From assembly GCA_002315435.1 (NCBI GenBank), contig DCFW01000027.1, positions 124,001 through 188,000 on the forward strand: 64,000 nt of DNA, in the 5' to 3' direction. This DNA is from Bacteroidales bacterium UBA1794 (GTDB taxonomy: Bacteria > Bacteroidota > Bacteroidia > Bacteroidales > Bacteroidaceae). Shown piece by piece: positions 44,021 through 54,155 of the stretch. A program made the translations under genes and the position numbers. A model generated the notes under the pieces. It was not told the DNA's origin, did not search any database, and worked only from the letters and a program-made list of their open reading frames with translations. Within the stretch, counting starts at the first letter, position 1; every line of letters begins with the position of its first letter.

Positions 44021-44181
44021 GAATAAATATCCTTTGGTTTGTTGCAAAAATATGCATATCCATTTGTATATCCAAATATTTACTCATCTTTTTTCGTTAT
44101 TTTACATAAATAACCACTATATTTATCAAAATGCATAGACATAGAATCAAATAACGAATCAATCATACAAAATATATTCGT

Positions 44182-44189
44182 TACATTTG
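44182..44189 (+). promoter_or_regulatory. Candidate -7 box of the rhamnose operon
   Basis: TACATTTG matches TAnnTTTG and lies 23 bp upstream of the rhaB ATG. No clear -33 box is visible, consistent with activator-dependent expression. Confidence 0.6.
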
Positions 44190-44212
44190 TAAATAATTTA
44201 ATACCACAAAGC

Positions 44213-45694
44213 ATGAGCTATAATAAATTCTTTGCCGTTGACTTAGGCGCAACGAGCGGACGTACTATCTTAGGTACGATTGATAATGGGAAGCTTCAAT
44301 TAGAGGAAATCACACGCTTTCCCAACGCCATAATTCAAGTTAACGGGCACTTCTTTTGGAATATTTATGCATTATATGAAGAAATTTTAAAAGGATTGAA
44401 AGTTATTGCACATAAAGGCATAAATATACAATCTATTGGAATAGATACTTGGGGGGTTGATTTTGTCTTCTTCGGTGAAGATGGCGATTTATTGCGTGTA
44501 CCTTACTCATATCGCGACCCACACACAGTTGGTTCCATGGAAAAATACTTCAAAGAAATACCCAAAGAAAAAGTATATGAATTGACAGGTATACAATTTA
44601 TGAATTTCAATTCACTATTCCAACTTTACACATTATATAATAGCAAATGCAGTGCTCTGAAACATGCAAAGAAAATTTTATTCATACCAGATGCACTAAG
44701 TTATATGCTTACAAAGAAAGATGTAATGGAATATACAATTACATCTACTTCACAAATACAAAATCCACGTACTCGTGCATTGGAATCATCCCTATTGCAA
44801 CCAATGGGACTGACCATTGACAATTTTGGATCTCCCATTGAACCCGGAGAGACTATTGCACCTATTACTAAAGAAATTCAAGAAATTACCGGACTATCTT
44901 CTATACCTGTGGTTGCAGTTGCCGGACATGACACTGCAAGCGCAGTAGCGGCAATACCAGCTAAGGACAAGCACTTTGCTTACCTTAGCTCTGGTACATG
45001 GTCCTTGATGGGTATTGAAGTTGACTCACCTATTATTAACGAGGAGAGTTTCAAGATGAACTTCACGAATGAAGGCGGAATTGAAGGTACTACCCGTTTC
45101 TTAAAAAATATATGTGGAATGTGGCTGCTTGAACGCTGCCGTAAGGAATGGGATGAAAATGGACAGAATTATTCTTATGATGAACTGATAAGCGGAGCTC
45201 TGACTGTTCCCGCCTTTGAAAGTATCATTAATCCGGATGCAACATGCTTTGCCAACCCTGCTTCAATGATAAAAGCTATAAAGAATTATTGCGAATCAAC
45301 TGATCAGAAAGTTCCTGAAACATATGCCGAAATAACACGCTGTATTTTCCAAAGTTTGGCTTTGAGATACAAACAAGTATTCGAATATATAAAAGGTATA
45401 TCTCCATTCAGCATCGATGTTCTTCATATCATTGGTGGCGGATCAAGAAATAAGCTATTAAATCAATTTACAGCAAATGCACTTGGAATCGTAGTTGAAG
45501 CTGGTCCTACAGAAGCAACAGCAATAGGCAATATCATGTTACAGGCAAAAGCAGCAGGCGTGGTTAAAGATATCACAGACATGCGAAAAATGATCCGTCA
45601 AGGAATTGAGCTGTTATCATTTGAGCCTCAAGATAGTGCTGAATGGGAAAAAGGATATTCACTATATCTAAAAGTTTACAAAGAAAATATTTAA
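44213..45694 (+). CDS. rhaB: Rhamnulokinase
   Basis: The 493-residue FGGY-family kinase starts FFAVDLGATSGRTILGTI (phosphate 1 motif). It contains IDTWGVDFVFF and VAVAGHDTASAVAAIPA, YLSSGTWSLMGIE, and a C-terminal HIIGGGSRNKLLNQFTANAL (adenosine-binding region). It phosphorylates L-rhamnulose. It is the first gene of a four-gene rightward operon (rhaB, isomerase, transporter, aldolase). Confidence 0.96.
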   Translation: MSYNKFFAVDLGATSGRTILGTIDNGKLQLEEITRFPNAIIQVNGHFFWNIYALYEEILKGLKVIAHKGINIQSIGIDTWGVDFVFFGEDGDLLRVPYSYRDPHTVGSMEKYFKEIPKEKVYELTGIQFMNFNSLFQLYTLYNSKCSALKHAKKILFIPDALSYMLTKKDVMEYTITSTSQIQNPRTRALESSLLQPMGLTIDNFGSPIEPGETIAPITKEIQEITGLSSIPVVAVAGHDTASAVAAIPAKDKHFAYLSSGTWSLMGIEVDSPIINEESFKMNFTNEGGIEGTTRFLKNICGMWLLERCRKEWDENGQNYSYDELISGALTVPAFESIINPDATCFANPASMIKAIKNYCESTDQKVPETYAEITRCIFQSLALRYKQVFEYIKGISPFSIDVLHIIGGGSRNKLLNQFTANALGIVVEAGPTEATAIGNIMLQAKAAGVVKDITDMRKMIRQGIELLSFEPQDSAEWEKGYSLYLKVYKENI

Positions 45695-45713
45695 AACTAA
45701 TCATAATAATATC

Positions 45714-46967
45714 ATGAAAGAAGAACTAATAAAAAAAGCATACGAGATCGCAAAAGAGCGTTATGCAGCAGTAGGTATTGATACAGACAAGGCTATGGAA
45801 GCTTTGGAAAACATCCATTTGTCATTACATTGTTGGCAAGCTGATGATGTTAACGGTTTCGAGAATCCCGATGGACAATTGACCGGTGGAATTCAGGCTA
45901 CAGGAAACTATCCAGGCAAAGCTCGCAACATGGAAGAACTTCGTGCTGATATTCTTAAAGCTGCCTCTTTTATTCCAGGTACTCACCGTCTGAACTTACA
46001 CGCAACATACGGAGATTTTGGAGGTAAATTCGTTGACCGTAATGAAATTGAGCCAAAGCATTTTGCTAGCTGGATGGATTGGGGTAAAGAAAACAATATG
46101 AAGTTAGACTTCAACTCAACTTCTTTCTCTCATCCTAAAAGCGGTTCATTGTCACTATCAAATCCTGATAAGTCTATTCGTGATTTCTGGATTGAACATA
46201 CAAAACGTTGCCGTGCCATATCAGAGGAAATGGGTAAAGCTCAAAATGATCCTTGTATCATGAACCTATGGATTCACGATGGTAGTAAAGACCAAACAGT
46301 TAATCGTTTATATTATCGCGAATTATTAACAGATTCTTTAGATCAAATTTTTGAGACCAAATACAAGAATATGAAAGATTGTATTGAGGCTAAATTATTT
46401 GGTATCGGTGCAGAAAGCTATACAGTAGGTAGCTATGATTATTATTTGGGTTATGGCGTTAAAAATCAAAAGATTGTTACACTTGATACAGGTCACTTCC
46501 ACTTAACCGAAAGCATTGCCGACAAGATTTCAAGTTTATTGCTATTCACACCAGAAATAATGTTACATGTTAGCCGTCCTGTACGTTGGGATTCTGACCA
46601 CGTAACCATTATGAATGACGATACACTTGATCTTTGCAAAGAAATCATTCGTTGCAACGCACTAAATCGTGTACATATCGGCCTTGACTATTTTGATGCC
46701 AGCATCAATCGTATCGGTGCTTATGTTATAGGATCACGCGCGACACAAAAATGTTTGTTGCAAGCATTACTTGAGCCACTTGCAATACTTCGTAAATATG
46801 AAGCAAACAATCAATTATTTGAACGTTTAGCTTTACTTGAAGAAGATAAGAACTTACCTTGGAATGCAGTATACGACATGTTCTGCTTAAAAAATAATGT
46901 TCCTGTTGGTGAAGACTATATAAAAGACATTGAGAAGTACGAAACAAACGTGACTTCAAAAAGATAA
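45714..46967 (+). CDS. rhaA: L-rhamnose isomerase
   Basis: The 417-residue TIM-barrel metal enzyme shows the family N-terminal region HCWQADDVNGFENP, the metal-site region GKFVDRNEIEPKHF and later WIHDGSKDQT, VTLDTGHFHLTE and HIGLDYFDASINRI with the metal-binding Asp and His. It converts L-rhamnose to L-rhamnulose. In Bacteroides the gene is also called rhaI. It lies 19 bp after rhaB. Confidence 0.97.
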   Translation: MKEELIKKAYEIAKERYAAVGIDTDKAMEALENIHLSLHCWQADDVNGFENPDGQLTGGIQATGNYPGKARNMEELRADILKAASFIPGTHRLNLHATYGDFGGKFVDRNEIEPKHFASWMDWGKENNMKLDFNSTSFSHPKSGSLSLSNPDKSIRDFWIEHTKRCRAISEEMGKAQNDPCIMNLWIHDGSKDQTVNRLYYRELLTDSLDQIFETKYKNMKDCIEAKLFGIGAESYTVGSYDYYLGYGVKNQKIVTLDTGHFHLTESIADKISSLLLFTPEIMLHVSRPVRWDSDHVTIMNDDTLDLCKEIIRCNALNRVHIGLDYFDASINRIGAYVIGSRATQKCLLQALLEPLAILRKYEANNQLFERLALLEEDKNLPWNAVYDMFCLKNNVPVGEDYIKDIEKYETNVTSKR

Positions 46968-47044
46968 TAATCAATAAGAATTTTGTAATAAAGGCCTGGG
47001 ATAATATTTTATTATCCTTGGCCTTCATCCATAAAAATTAATAA

Positions 47045-48055
47045 ATGGAAATCATAATAGGATTATTGATTATAGCAATTGGCGCATTTTGCCAGTCTAG
47101 CTGCTATGTTCCCATCAACAAGATAAAATCATGGAGTTGGGAATCATATTGGATGGTTCAAGGTATATTTGCGTGGTTAGTGTTCCCTTTTTTGGGAGCT
47201 TTACTCGCTGTGCCTGAAGGTCACCATTTATTGGAAGTATACATGACCCACCCGAGTGAGACTCTATGGTCTATGTTCTTCGGAATACTATGGGGTATTG
47301 GTGGACTTACATTCGGACTATCAATGCGATATTTAGGTGTTGCATTAGGACAATCCATAGCATTGGGTACATGTGCAGGTTTAGGTACAATCCTTACTCC
47401 TATCTTCACAGGAAAGACGGATGATTTAACCATGCCGGTTATAGTAGGAGTTGTGGTAACATTGATCGGAATTGCCATCATCGGAGTTGCCGGTAGCCTG
47501 AAATCTGCCAGCCTAAGCGAAGAAAAGAAGAAAGAATCGGTAAAGGATTTCAATTTTAGCAAAGGCCTTTTAGTAGCCTTACTAGCAGGATTCATGAGTG
47601 CTTGCTTCAGCATTGGTCTTGGTTTTGGCGAGAATTTATGTTTTGAAGGTACCGCTGGTATCTATAAGACTTTACCAGCAACATTTATGGTCACTTTTGG
47701 AGGGTTCATCACAAATGTAATTTATTGCTTTTATCAAAACTCCAAAAACAAAACATGGGGAGACTATGGAAAAACCTCTCTATATGCAAATAACATCTTG
47801 TTTTGTGCTCTTGCCGGTGTCTTATGGTACAGCCAATTTTTCGGTTTAAGCTTAGGCAAAGGATTTTTGGCATCTTCACCCGTATTGTTGACATTCTCGT
47901 GGTGCATCTTGATGTCGCTTAATGTAACTTTTTCCAATGTCTGGGGAATTATCCTCAAGGAATGGAAAGGTTGTACACAGAAAACAATTATTGTTTTGAT
48001 CGTAGGTTTGGGGATACTTATCATATCATCATTCTTACCTCAAGTATTGAAATAA
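47045..48055 (+). CDS. rhaT: L-rhamnose/proton symporter RhaT
   Basis: The 336-residue inner-membrane protein has about ten helices and belongs to the RhaT family. The N-terminal GAFCQSSCYVPINKIKSWSWESYWMV and the GLTFGLSMRYLGVALGQSIALG segment are characteristic. It brings rhamnose into the cytoplasm. It lies between the isomerase and the aldolase genes, with short gaps (77 bp and 21 bp), in the same operon. Confidence 0.95.
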   Translation: MEIIIGLLIIAIGAFCQSSCYVPINKIKSWSWESYWMVQGIFAWLVFPFLGALLAVPEGHHLLEVYMTHPSETLWSMFFGILWGIGGLTFGLSMRYLGVALGQSIALGTCAGLGTILTPIFTGKTDDLTMPVIVGVVVTLIGIAIIGVAGSLKSASLSEEKKKESVKDFNFSKGLLVALLAGFMSACFSIGLGFGENLCFEGTAGIYKTLPATFMVTFGGFITNVIYCFYQNSKNKTWGDYGKTSLYANNILFCALAGVLWYSQFFGLSLGKGFLASSPVLLTFSWCILMSLNVTFSNVWGIILKEWKGCTQKTIIVLIVGLGILIISSFLPQVLK

Positions 48056-48076
48056 ATAAAACTCAATTATAAAAAA

Positions 48077-48886
48077 ATGAAATCAATATTAGAAAATCGT
48101 CCAGCTCTTGCCAAAGAAGTCAATAAAGTGGCTGAAGTTGCCGGGTACCTTTGGCAAAAAGGATGGGCTGAACGCAATGGTGGCAACATTACTATAAATA
48201 TAACAGACTTGATTGATGATGAGATTCGTCAATTAGCTCCTATTAGCGAAGTAAAACAAATAGGCGCAACATTACCTTACTTAAAAGGTTGTTATTTCTT
48301 CTGCAAAGGAACTAATAAACGTATGAGAGATTTGGCACGTTGGCCTATGGAACATGGTTCTGTTATCCGCATTCTCGATGATTGCGCCAGCTATGTAATC
48401 ATTGCTGACAATGCAGTTCAACCAACATCAGAACTACCGTCTCATCTAAGCGTACACAACGATTTGATTCGCAAAGGTTCACCCTACAAAGCCTCATTAC
48501 ATACGCACCCTATTGAGCTTATTGCAATGAGCCATAACCCTGAATTCTTGAAAAAAGATATTCTCACCAATCTATTGTGGAGTATGATCCCTGAAACTAA
48601 GGCATTTTGTCCAAGAGGTCTTGGCATTATCCCTTACAAATTACCGGGATCAGTAGAATTGGCTGACGCAACATTAAAAGAATTGAATGAGTACGACGTG
48701 GTTATGTGGGAAAAACATGGTGTTTTTGCTATCGGTCCGGATGTAATGGAAGCATTTGATATGGTAGATACATTATCCAAATCTGCTCAAATCTATATCA
48801 ATAGTAGAAATATGGGATTCGAACCTAAGGGTATGTCAGATGAGCAAATGAAGGAACTGACACTTGTCTTCCACTTGCCGAAATGA
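48077..48886 (+). CDS. rhaD: Rhamnulose-1-phosphate aldolase
   Basis: The 269-residue class-II zinc aldolase shows the N-terminal WAERNGGNITINI, the zinc-site SLHTHPIELIAMSH (two metal His) and MWEKHGVFAIG with a third. It splits L-rhamnulose 1-phosphate into dihydroxyacetone phosphate and L-lactaldehyde. It closes the operon and is followed by a terminator at 48921. No lactaldehyde reductase gene is adjacent. Confidence 0.96.
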   Translation: MKSILENRPALAKEVNKVAEVAGYLWQKGWAERNGGNITINITDLIDDEIRQLAPISEVKQIGATLPYLKGCYFFCKGTNKRMRDLARWPMEHGSVIRILDDCASYVIIADNAVQPTSELPSHLSVHNDLIRKGSPYKASLHTHPIELIAMSHNPEFLKKDILTNLLWSMIPETKAFCPRGLGIIPYKLPGSVELADATLKELNEYDVVMWEKHGVFAIGPDVMEAFDMVDTLSKSAQIYINSRNMGFEPKGMSDEQMKELTLVFHLPK

Positions 48887-48920
48887 TATTGTTACTGTTA
48901 TTTAATGATATTTTTTCCAC

Positions 48921-48944
48921 CAAGGATTAGATCCTTGTCTTTTT
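48921..48944 (+). terminator. Terminator of the rhamnose operon
   Basis: CAAGGAT (48921-48927) and ATCCTTG (48931-48937) form a 7-bp stem with a 3-nt loop followed by TCTTTTT. Confidence 0.75.
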
Positions 48945-48955
48945 AGTTAGTGATT

Positions 48956-48996
48956 GAAAATCCTCTGTAAATAAATTATTTGCAGGGGATTTTTCG
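48956..48996 (+). terminator. Second hairpin, possible terminator
   Basis: A GAAAATCC...GGGGATTTTTC pairing, with some G-T pairs, spans 48956-48996. It directly follows the first terminator and may be a back-up. From here to the ferredoxin promoter (about 48997-49306) I see no gene. Confidence 0.55.
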
Positions 48997-49306
48997 TTCT
49001 ATATAGCAACTATCTATTCCCATAGACAAAAACTAATACATCGAAGATCGCATCCATTACAATTTATATTATCCATCCACCAAAAATCAATAAAAGACAG
49101 CAGAATAAGAAGTAAAAGCAGATGCGTCATTTCACGGAAAGTTCTACAAAGAATGCACTGCGAGATTCTATATCTTGCTTCGATTACATTCCTCCAAACA
49201 AGCAACTATCAATCGTCACGATACAACAATATTCAAATCCATTTAGAACAAGTACAAATTATCAAAAAAATTCTTATTGCCATATACTAGATAATAAAAA
49301 AATACC

Positions 49307-49314
49307 TACATTTG
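49307..49314 (+). promoter_or_regulatory. Candidate -7 box of the ferredoxin gene
   Basis: TACATTTG matches TAnnTTTG, 33 bp before the ATG at 49348. No clear -33 box. Confidence 0.6.
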
Positions 49315-49347
49315 TCACAAACATTATTAACTAAAATACTTAATAAA

Positions 49348-49518
49348 ATGGCTTACGTAATTAGTGACGACTGCATCGCATGTGGTACATGTCTTGATGA
49401 ATGTCCTGTTGAAGCAATTTCAGAAGGCGATATCTATAAAATTGACCCAGAGAAATGTCAGGACTGTGGTACTTGTGCCGATGTATGTCCTCAAGAGGCA
49501 ATTCATCCTGCAGAATAA
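49348..49518 (+). CDS. Bacterial-type 2[4Fe-4S] ferredoxin
   Basis: The 56-residue protein begins MAYVISDDCIACGTCLDECP and has a second CQDCGTCADVCPQEAI motif, giving two classic C-x2-C-x2-C-x3-C clusters. It is a soluble electron carrier, for example for pyruvate:ferredoxin oxidoreductase or hydrogenase in anaerobes. The frame extends upstream to 49312, but ATG 49348 gives the standard N-terminus. It is monocistronic, with its own promoter box and terminator. Confidence 0.96.
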   Translation: MAYVISDDCIACGTCLDECPVEAISEGDIYKIDPEKCQDCGTCADVCPQEAIHPAE

Positions 49519-49547
49519 TTGAATCAGGAAGAATTTAAGATTTATAT

Positions 49548-49579
49548 CAAAAAAGCGAACCCAACAGTTCGCTTTTTTG
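49548..49579 (+). terminator. Rho-independent terminator of the ferredoxin gene
   Basis: A perfect 13-bp stem (49548-49560 with 49567-49579) has loop CCAACA and a T6 run in the 3' arm, 30 bp after the stop. Confidence 0.92.
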
Positions 49580-49770
49580 ATTTTCTTTTTTGTCACAAGC
49601 TGTCGATAGCTAAACTAATTCTATAGAAACACTTACTTTTTCTTTTTTCCATTGAGTATAAGCCAAGAATGATTCGTATAAAGATTAAATCATTTTCAGT
49701 AAGATAACCAATCATATGCCGAAGTTGTCTTACGGTAAATAGATTTATATTTTAATAATGAAAATACTAT

Positions 49771-50943
49771 ATGGAAAGAAGTGGATCTTTTTATAGAGCT
49801 CTCCCGATTTTATTCGGTTTTTTTGTAATGGGCTTTTGTGACATTTGTGGCATCTCTTCAGACTATGCCCAAGAAGCATTTGGATGGTCAAATACGATGA
49901 CTGGATTTATCCCATCATTGGTCTTTGTCTGGTTCTTATTTTTCAGTATACCAATAGGTATCAAGATGAATAAATGGGGACGGAAAAATACAGTTTTAGT
50001 GAGTATGTCCATCACTATTGTTGGAATGATATTGCCTCTCATTACATATAATAGTGTAACTTGTATGATTGCATACGCTTTACTAGGCATCGGGAATGCT
50101 ATTCTACAAGTATCGCTAAACCCATTACTTAGCAACGTGGTCACCGACTCAAAACTATTGACGAGCAGTCTTACAGCAGGACAAGTTGTAAAAGCATGTT
50201 CTTCACTGGTAGGTCCCTATATTGTATTATTCGCTGTTAACTATTTTGGTCATGGCAACACACACTATTGGTTTTATTGTTTCCCCATACTCGGAGCTAT
50301 CACTTTAATATCAGGATTGTGGCTGGCTATTACACCAATTCCTCATGAAAACAACGCACAAAATACCAACAGTGATTCTATCACCAGTACATTACAGCTT
50401 TTAAGAGATAAGAAAATATTACTTCTTTTCTTAGGTATATTTTTCGTTGTAGGAGTTGATGTATCCACTAATTTTCTAAGTTCTAAAGTCATGATGATCC
50501 GCTATAACTGGATAAAGTCAGAAGCGGGAATAGCCCCTCAAATATATTTCCTTAGTCGAACGATCGGAGCATTATTGGGTGCATTCTTAATGACAAGAAT
50601 AACTGAGATCAAATATTTTAAATTTAATATACTTTGCTGCATCGCAGCTTTACTATTACTTGCTTTTATCAACCAGGAAAGCATCAATTTGATCTGTATC
50701 GGAGGTGTTGGATTTTTAGCTTCATGCATTTTTCCCATTATCTATTCGATGGCTGTACAGCACCGTCCGGACAAAGCGAATCAAATATCAGGATTAATGA
50801 TTACAGCCGTAGCCGGAGGAGGAGCCATTACCCCAATCATTGGTGCAGCCATTGACCACACCGGTATTGTAGGAGGTATACTCGTTATTTTAATCTGCGT
50901 GCTATACTTAACCTATTGTGCCTTTGGCATCAAAATAAAGTAA
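49771..50943 (+). CDS. MFS sugar permease (FucP-like)
   Basis: The 390-residue protein has about twelve hydrophobic helices and resembles the FucP/GlcP branch of the MFS. It has a start region GFFVMGFCDICGISSDYAQEAF, KMNKWGRKNTVLV between helices 2 and 3 (the MFS loop motif) and ALLGIGNAILQVSLNPLL. It is the first gene of a rightward locus with GH88, GH97 and a lyase-like protein, so it probably imports the monosaccharide or uronic acid they release. Substrate unknown. Confidence 0.82.
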   Translation: MERSGSFYRALPILFGFFVMGFCDICGISSDYAQEAFGWSNTMTGFIPSLVFVWFLFFSIPIGIKMNKWGRKNTVLVSMSITIVGMILPLITYNSVTCMIAYALLGIGNAILQVSLNPLLSNVVTDSKLLTSSLTAGQVVKACSSLVGPYIVLFAVNYFGHGNTHYWFYCFPILGAITLISGLWLAITPIPHENNAQNTNSDSITSTLQLLRDKKILLLFLGIFFVVGVDVSTNFLSSKVMMIRYNWIKSEAGIAPQIYFLSRTIGALLGAFLMTRITEIKYFKFNILCCIAALLLLAFINQESINLICIGGVGFLASCIFPIIYSMAVQHRPDKANQISGLMITAVAGGGAITPIIGAAIDHTGIVGGILVILICVLYLTYCAFGIKIK

Positions 50944-50965
50944 TATACTCAACTAGTCAGACAGT

Positions 50966-52180
50966 ATGAAAAAGCATATCTTATATCTTCTATTATTGTG
51001 GATAGGAGTTACATCACAGGCAAAAATAAATGTTTGTAAGTCCATAAAATATTGTACCAATAAAATGCAATGTACACTTCTGGGAATGACTCTTCCCGGT
51101 GATACATTAGACTATACAATGGTACCTCGCCATATATTAAAAGGCCAGCATGAATGGGAACTCTCTAAAGTATCTCAAGAAAACTGGATCGCAGGATTTT
51201 GGCCGGGAATATTATGGTATGACTATTCCTACACACATAATCCTAAAATCAAAGTACAAGCAGAGAAATATACAGATTCGCTTCATTTCATATCACAACT
51301 ACCGGCATATGACCATGATTTGGGTTTCTTAATGTTTTGCAGTTACGGGAATGGATATAAAATAACCCATAATCCTGCTTACAAAGATGTAATCATACGC
51401 ACAGCTGACACACTTGCTACATTATTCAACCCAAAAGTAGGAACAATATTATCATGGCCGCGAGAAGTGGCTTCAAAAGGTTGGCCGCATAATACGATTA
51501 TGGACAACATGATGAATCTTGAGATATTATTCTGGGCTGCAAAGCACGGAGGTAGTAAACATTTGTATGACATTGCTGTAAGCCACGCAACGAAAACAAT
51601 GGAACATCAATTTCGCCCTGATTACGGGAATTATCATGTTGCCATATACGATACTATAGACGGACATTTCATCAAAGGAGTCACTCATCAAGGATATGCA
51701 GACAATTCCATGTGGGCTCGTGGACAAAGTTGGGCCATCTATGGATTCACAATGGTATATCGTGAAACTAAAGACAAGAAATTTCTTAACTTTGCACAAA
51801 AAGTAGCGGATGTCTACCTTAAACGTTTGCCCAAGGATTATATTCCTTATTGGGATTTTGATGCACCGGACATACCGAATGCCCCCAAAGATGCATCAGC
51901 AGCATGTGTCACTGCATCAGCCCTGATTGAGCTTAGTACCTATGTGCCCTCTAAATCAGGAACAAAGTACCGCAAAGCAGCAGAAAAGATGTTGGAAAGT
52001 TTAAGTACATCACACTACCAAAGCCGTAATATAAATAATGCCTTTTTGCTACATTCTACCGGTCATTTCCCAAATCATAGTGAGATAGATGCATCTATCA
52101 TTTATGCCGATTACTATTATTTAGAAGCATTGATCAGATTAAATGCATTGCAAGAAAACAAATCTTTATTACTTGAATAA
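50966..52180 (+). CDS. GH88-type unsaturated glucuronyl hydrolase
   Basis: The 404-residue exported protein (MKKHILYLLLLWIGVTSQAK) is an (alpha/alpha)6 hydrolase of family GH88. Motifs are ENWIAGFWPGILWYDY, NTIMDNMMNLEILFWAAKHG with the catalytic-region Asp, DNSMWARGQSWAIYGFTMVY, and YWDFDAPDIPNAPKDASAAC. It removes the 4,5-unsaturated uronic acid from the non-reducing end of lyase products. The gene lies 22 bp after the permease and 11 bp before the GH97 gene, and the downstream heparinase-like protein could supply its substrate. Confidence 0.93.
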   Translation: MKKHILYLLLLWIGVTSQAKINVCKSIKYCTNKMQCTLLGMTLPGDTLDYTMVPRHILKGQHEWELSKVSQENWIAGFWPGILWYDYSYTHNPKIKVQAEKYTDSLHFISQLPAYDHDLGFLMFCSYGNGYKITHNPAYKDVIIRTADTLATLFNPKVGTILSWPREVASKGWPHNTIMDNMMNLEILFWAAKHGGSKHLYDIAVSHATKTMEHQFRPDYGNYHVAIYDTIDGHFIKGVTHQGYADNSMWARGQSWAIYGFTMVYRETKDKKFLNFAQKVADVYLKRLPKDYIPYWDFDAPDIPNAPKDASAACVTASALIELSTYVPSKSGTKYRKAAEKMLESLSTSHYQSRNINNAFLLHSTGHFPNHSEIDASIIYADYYYLEALIRLNALQENKSLLLE

Positions 52181-52191
52181 AATATAGAATT

Positions 52192-54129
52192 ATGAAAAAA
52201 CTCATTAAGTATATCCTTTTAGCATTATTAATCTTGATACCTCTTATAGCATGGGGGCAAACAAATAATGTTATACCCAATACAGAGCAAGAACTGACTT
52301 CACCGGACGGAAACTACCTATTCAAATTTTATCAAAAATACATTTCTTCCGGAAAGAAACAAATGTATTACATGCTTTCATATAAAGGAAAGAGTGTCAT
52401 AAAAGAGTCTGCATTAGGTATTGAAATAAAAAATAAACTTTTTGAGAATGCTTTAGGAGTCCCCAACGACACTTGCACACATTGGTGTGAGAATTTAAAA
52501 GTCATTGGAGTCAACAGTAATAAAAAAGACACTGTATGGACTCCTGTCTATGGAGAATGGTCATCAATCCGTGACTGTTATAATACAATGACTATCAAAT
52601 TTATGAAAGGTAGTGATATACAAAGCAATGAAGGATATGTCAAAGAAAAATGCTATTATCTTAATCTTGAGATAAGGGCTTACAATGAAGGAGTTGCTTT
52701 TCGCTATCTTTTTCCTGAAACAAGTAATGGATTGTTTCTACATATAACTGGAGAACAAACCTCTTTTAACTTTGAAGACGGCACATTGGCTTACCATACA
52801 GCTTGGGCACAAGGCCCTTACCAACTAGTTCCTTTAAAGAATTGGAAGAATGAAGCCGAACGTCCACTTACTTTGAAGCTACCCAACGGATTGAATGTAT
52901 CATTGCTGGAAGCTGAGATGGTAAATTATGCTCGCACAAAGTTCAAGTTAATCAATGACAATGAACTACAAGCTTCGATATACGGTAGTGTTGATTCAAT
53001 GACTCCCTTTGCAACTTCATGGCGTACAATCATGGTAGGTGAACAACCCACGGATCTCATTAATCACGATTATCTTATACTAAACCTCAATGAACCCAGT
53101 AAAATAAAAGAGACATCCTGGATTAAACCGGGCAAAGTATTCAGAACCGGCCTCAAACAAGCCGAAGCCATTGATGCTGTTGATTTTGTAGCAGCCCATG
53201 GCATGCAATATATACACTTTGACGCCGGATGGTATGGACAAGAGATGAAGATGGATAGTCGTGCAACGGCTGTTGCTCCCAACAAAGACCTTGACATTCC
53301 GCAAATAGTAAAATATGCCTCTTCAAAAGGTATCGGCGTTATATTATATGTGAATCAACGTGCGCTGTACACGCAACTCGATTCGATTCTACCACTTTAT
53401 AAGAAGTGGGGAATTAAAGGTATTAAGTTCGGCTTCGTTCAAGTGGGTAATCAAATGTGGAGTACTTGGCTCCACAATGCCGTCAGGAAATGTGCTGAAT
53501 ACCATCTCATGGTTGATATTCATGATGAGTATCGTCCTACCGGATACTCCCGAACTTACCCCAACTTAATGACTCAGGAGGGAATACGAGGAAATGAGGA
53601 AATGCCTGATGCCAATCATAACACCATTCTTCCTTTCACTCGTTTCCTGGCAGGACCGGCTGACTACACACTCTGCTATTACAATTCAAGGGTTAAAAAC
53701 ACACATGCTCACCAACTAGCTATGGCTGTGGTGTATTACAGTCCGCTTACATGGATGTTTTGGTATGACTCACCTAAACAATACCACAATGAACCTGAAA
53801 TAGAATTCTGGGAGAAAGTTCCTACTGTATGGGATGAAACACGTGCACTGCAAGGGGCTCCCGGAGAATATATTGTAACAGCCCGAAGAAGTCACGACAA
53901 TTGGTTTTTAGGTGCTATGACCAATACAAGCAGCCGTAATATTAAAGTGAATACTGATTTCTTGTCTAAGGGGAAAACATATCTTGCACATTTCTACGAA
54001 GACGATTCCAGCGTAAAAACTCTTACTCACGTACGTTGCACTACAAAAAAGATAAAAGCCGAAAAGGATTTTATGCTATATTTGCAACCTAGTGGTGGAG
54101 CTGCCATTTGGTTTGAACCTACAAAATAA
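52192..54129 (+). CDS. GH97 glycoside hydrolase
   Basis: The 645-residue exported protein (MKKLIKYILLALLILIPLIA) has the three GH97 parts: an N-terminal beta-sandwich (~30-290), a catalytic barrel (~300-560) and a small C-terminal beta domain. Barrel motifs include YIHFDAGWYGQEM, HLMVDIHDEYRPTGYSRTYP and LMTQEGIRGNEEMPDAN, which contain the catalytic carboxylates. GH97 has inverting alpha-glucosidases and retaining alpha-galactosidases. The VDIHD/TQEG pattern looks closer to the retaining group, but I would not fix the sugar. It is in an operon with GH88 and the lyase-like gene. Confidence 0.92.
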   Translation: MKKLIKYILLALLILIPLIAWGQTNNVIPNTEQELTSPDGNYLFKFYQKYISSGKKQMYYMLSYKGKSVIKESALGIEIKNKLFENALGVPNDTCTHWCENLKVIGVNSNKKDTVWTPVYGEWSSIRDCYNTMTIKFMKGSDIQSNEGYVKEKCYYLNLEIRAYNEGVAFRYLFPETSNGLFLHITGEQTSFNFEDGTLAYHTAWAQGPYQLVPLKNWKNEAERPLTLKLPNGLNVSLLEAEMVNYARTKFKLINDNELQASIYGSVDSMTPFATSWRTIMVGEQPTDLINHDYLILNLNEPSKIKETSWIKPGKVFRTGLKQAEAIDAVDFVAAHGMQYIHFDAGWYGQEMKMDSRATAVAPNKDLDIPQIVKYASSKGIGVILYVNQRALYTQLDSILPLYKKWGIKGIKFGFVQVGNQMWSTWLHNAVRKCAEYHLMVDIHDEYRPTGYSRTYPNLMTQEGIRGNEEMPDANHNTILPFTRFLAGPADYTLCYYNSRVKNTHAHQLAMAVVYYSPLTWMFWYDSPKQYHNEPEIEFWEKVPTVWDETRALQGAPGEYIVTARRSHDNWFLGAMTNTSSRNIKVNTDFLSKGKTYLAHFYEDDSSVKTLTHVRCTTKKIKAEKDFMLYLQPSGGAAIWFEPTK

Positions 54130-54155
54130 TATTAAACGTTCAAAAAGACATTAAG

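Noticed and set aside
49122..49334. 70-codon frame before the ferredoxin gene
   Set aside because: It overlaps the ferredoxin promoter region and shows no protein-like features.
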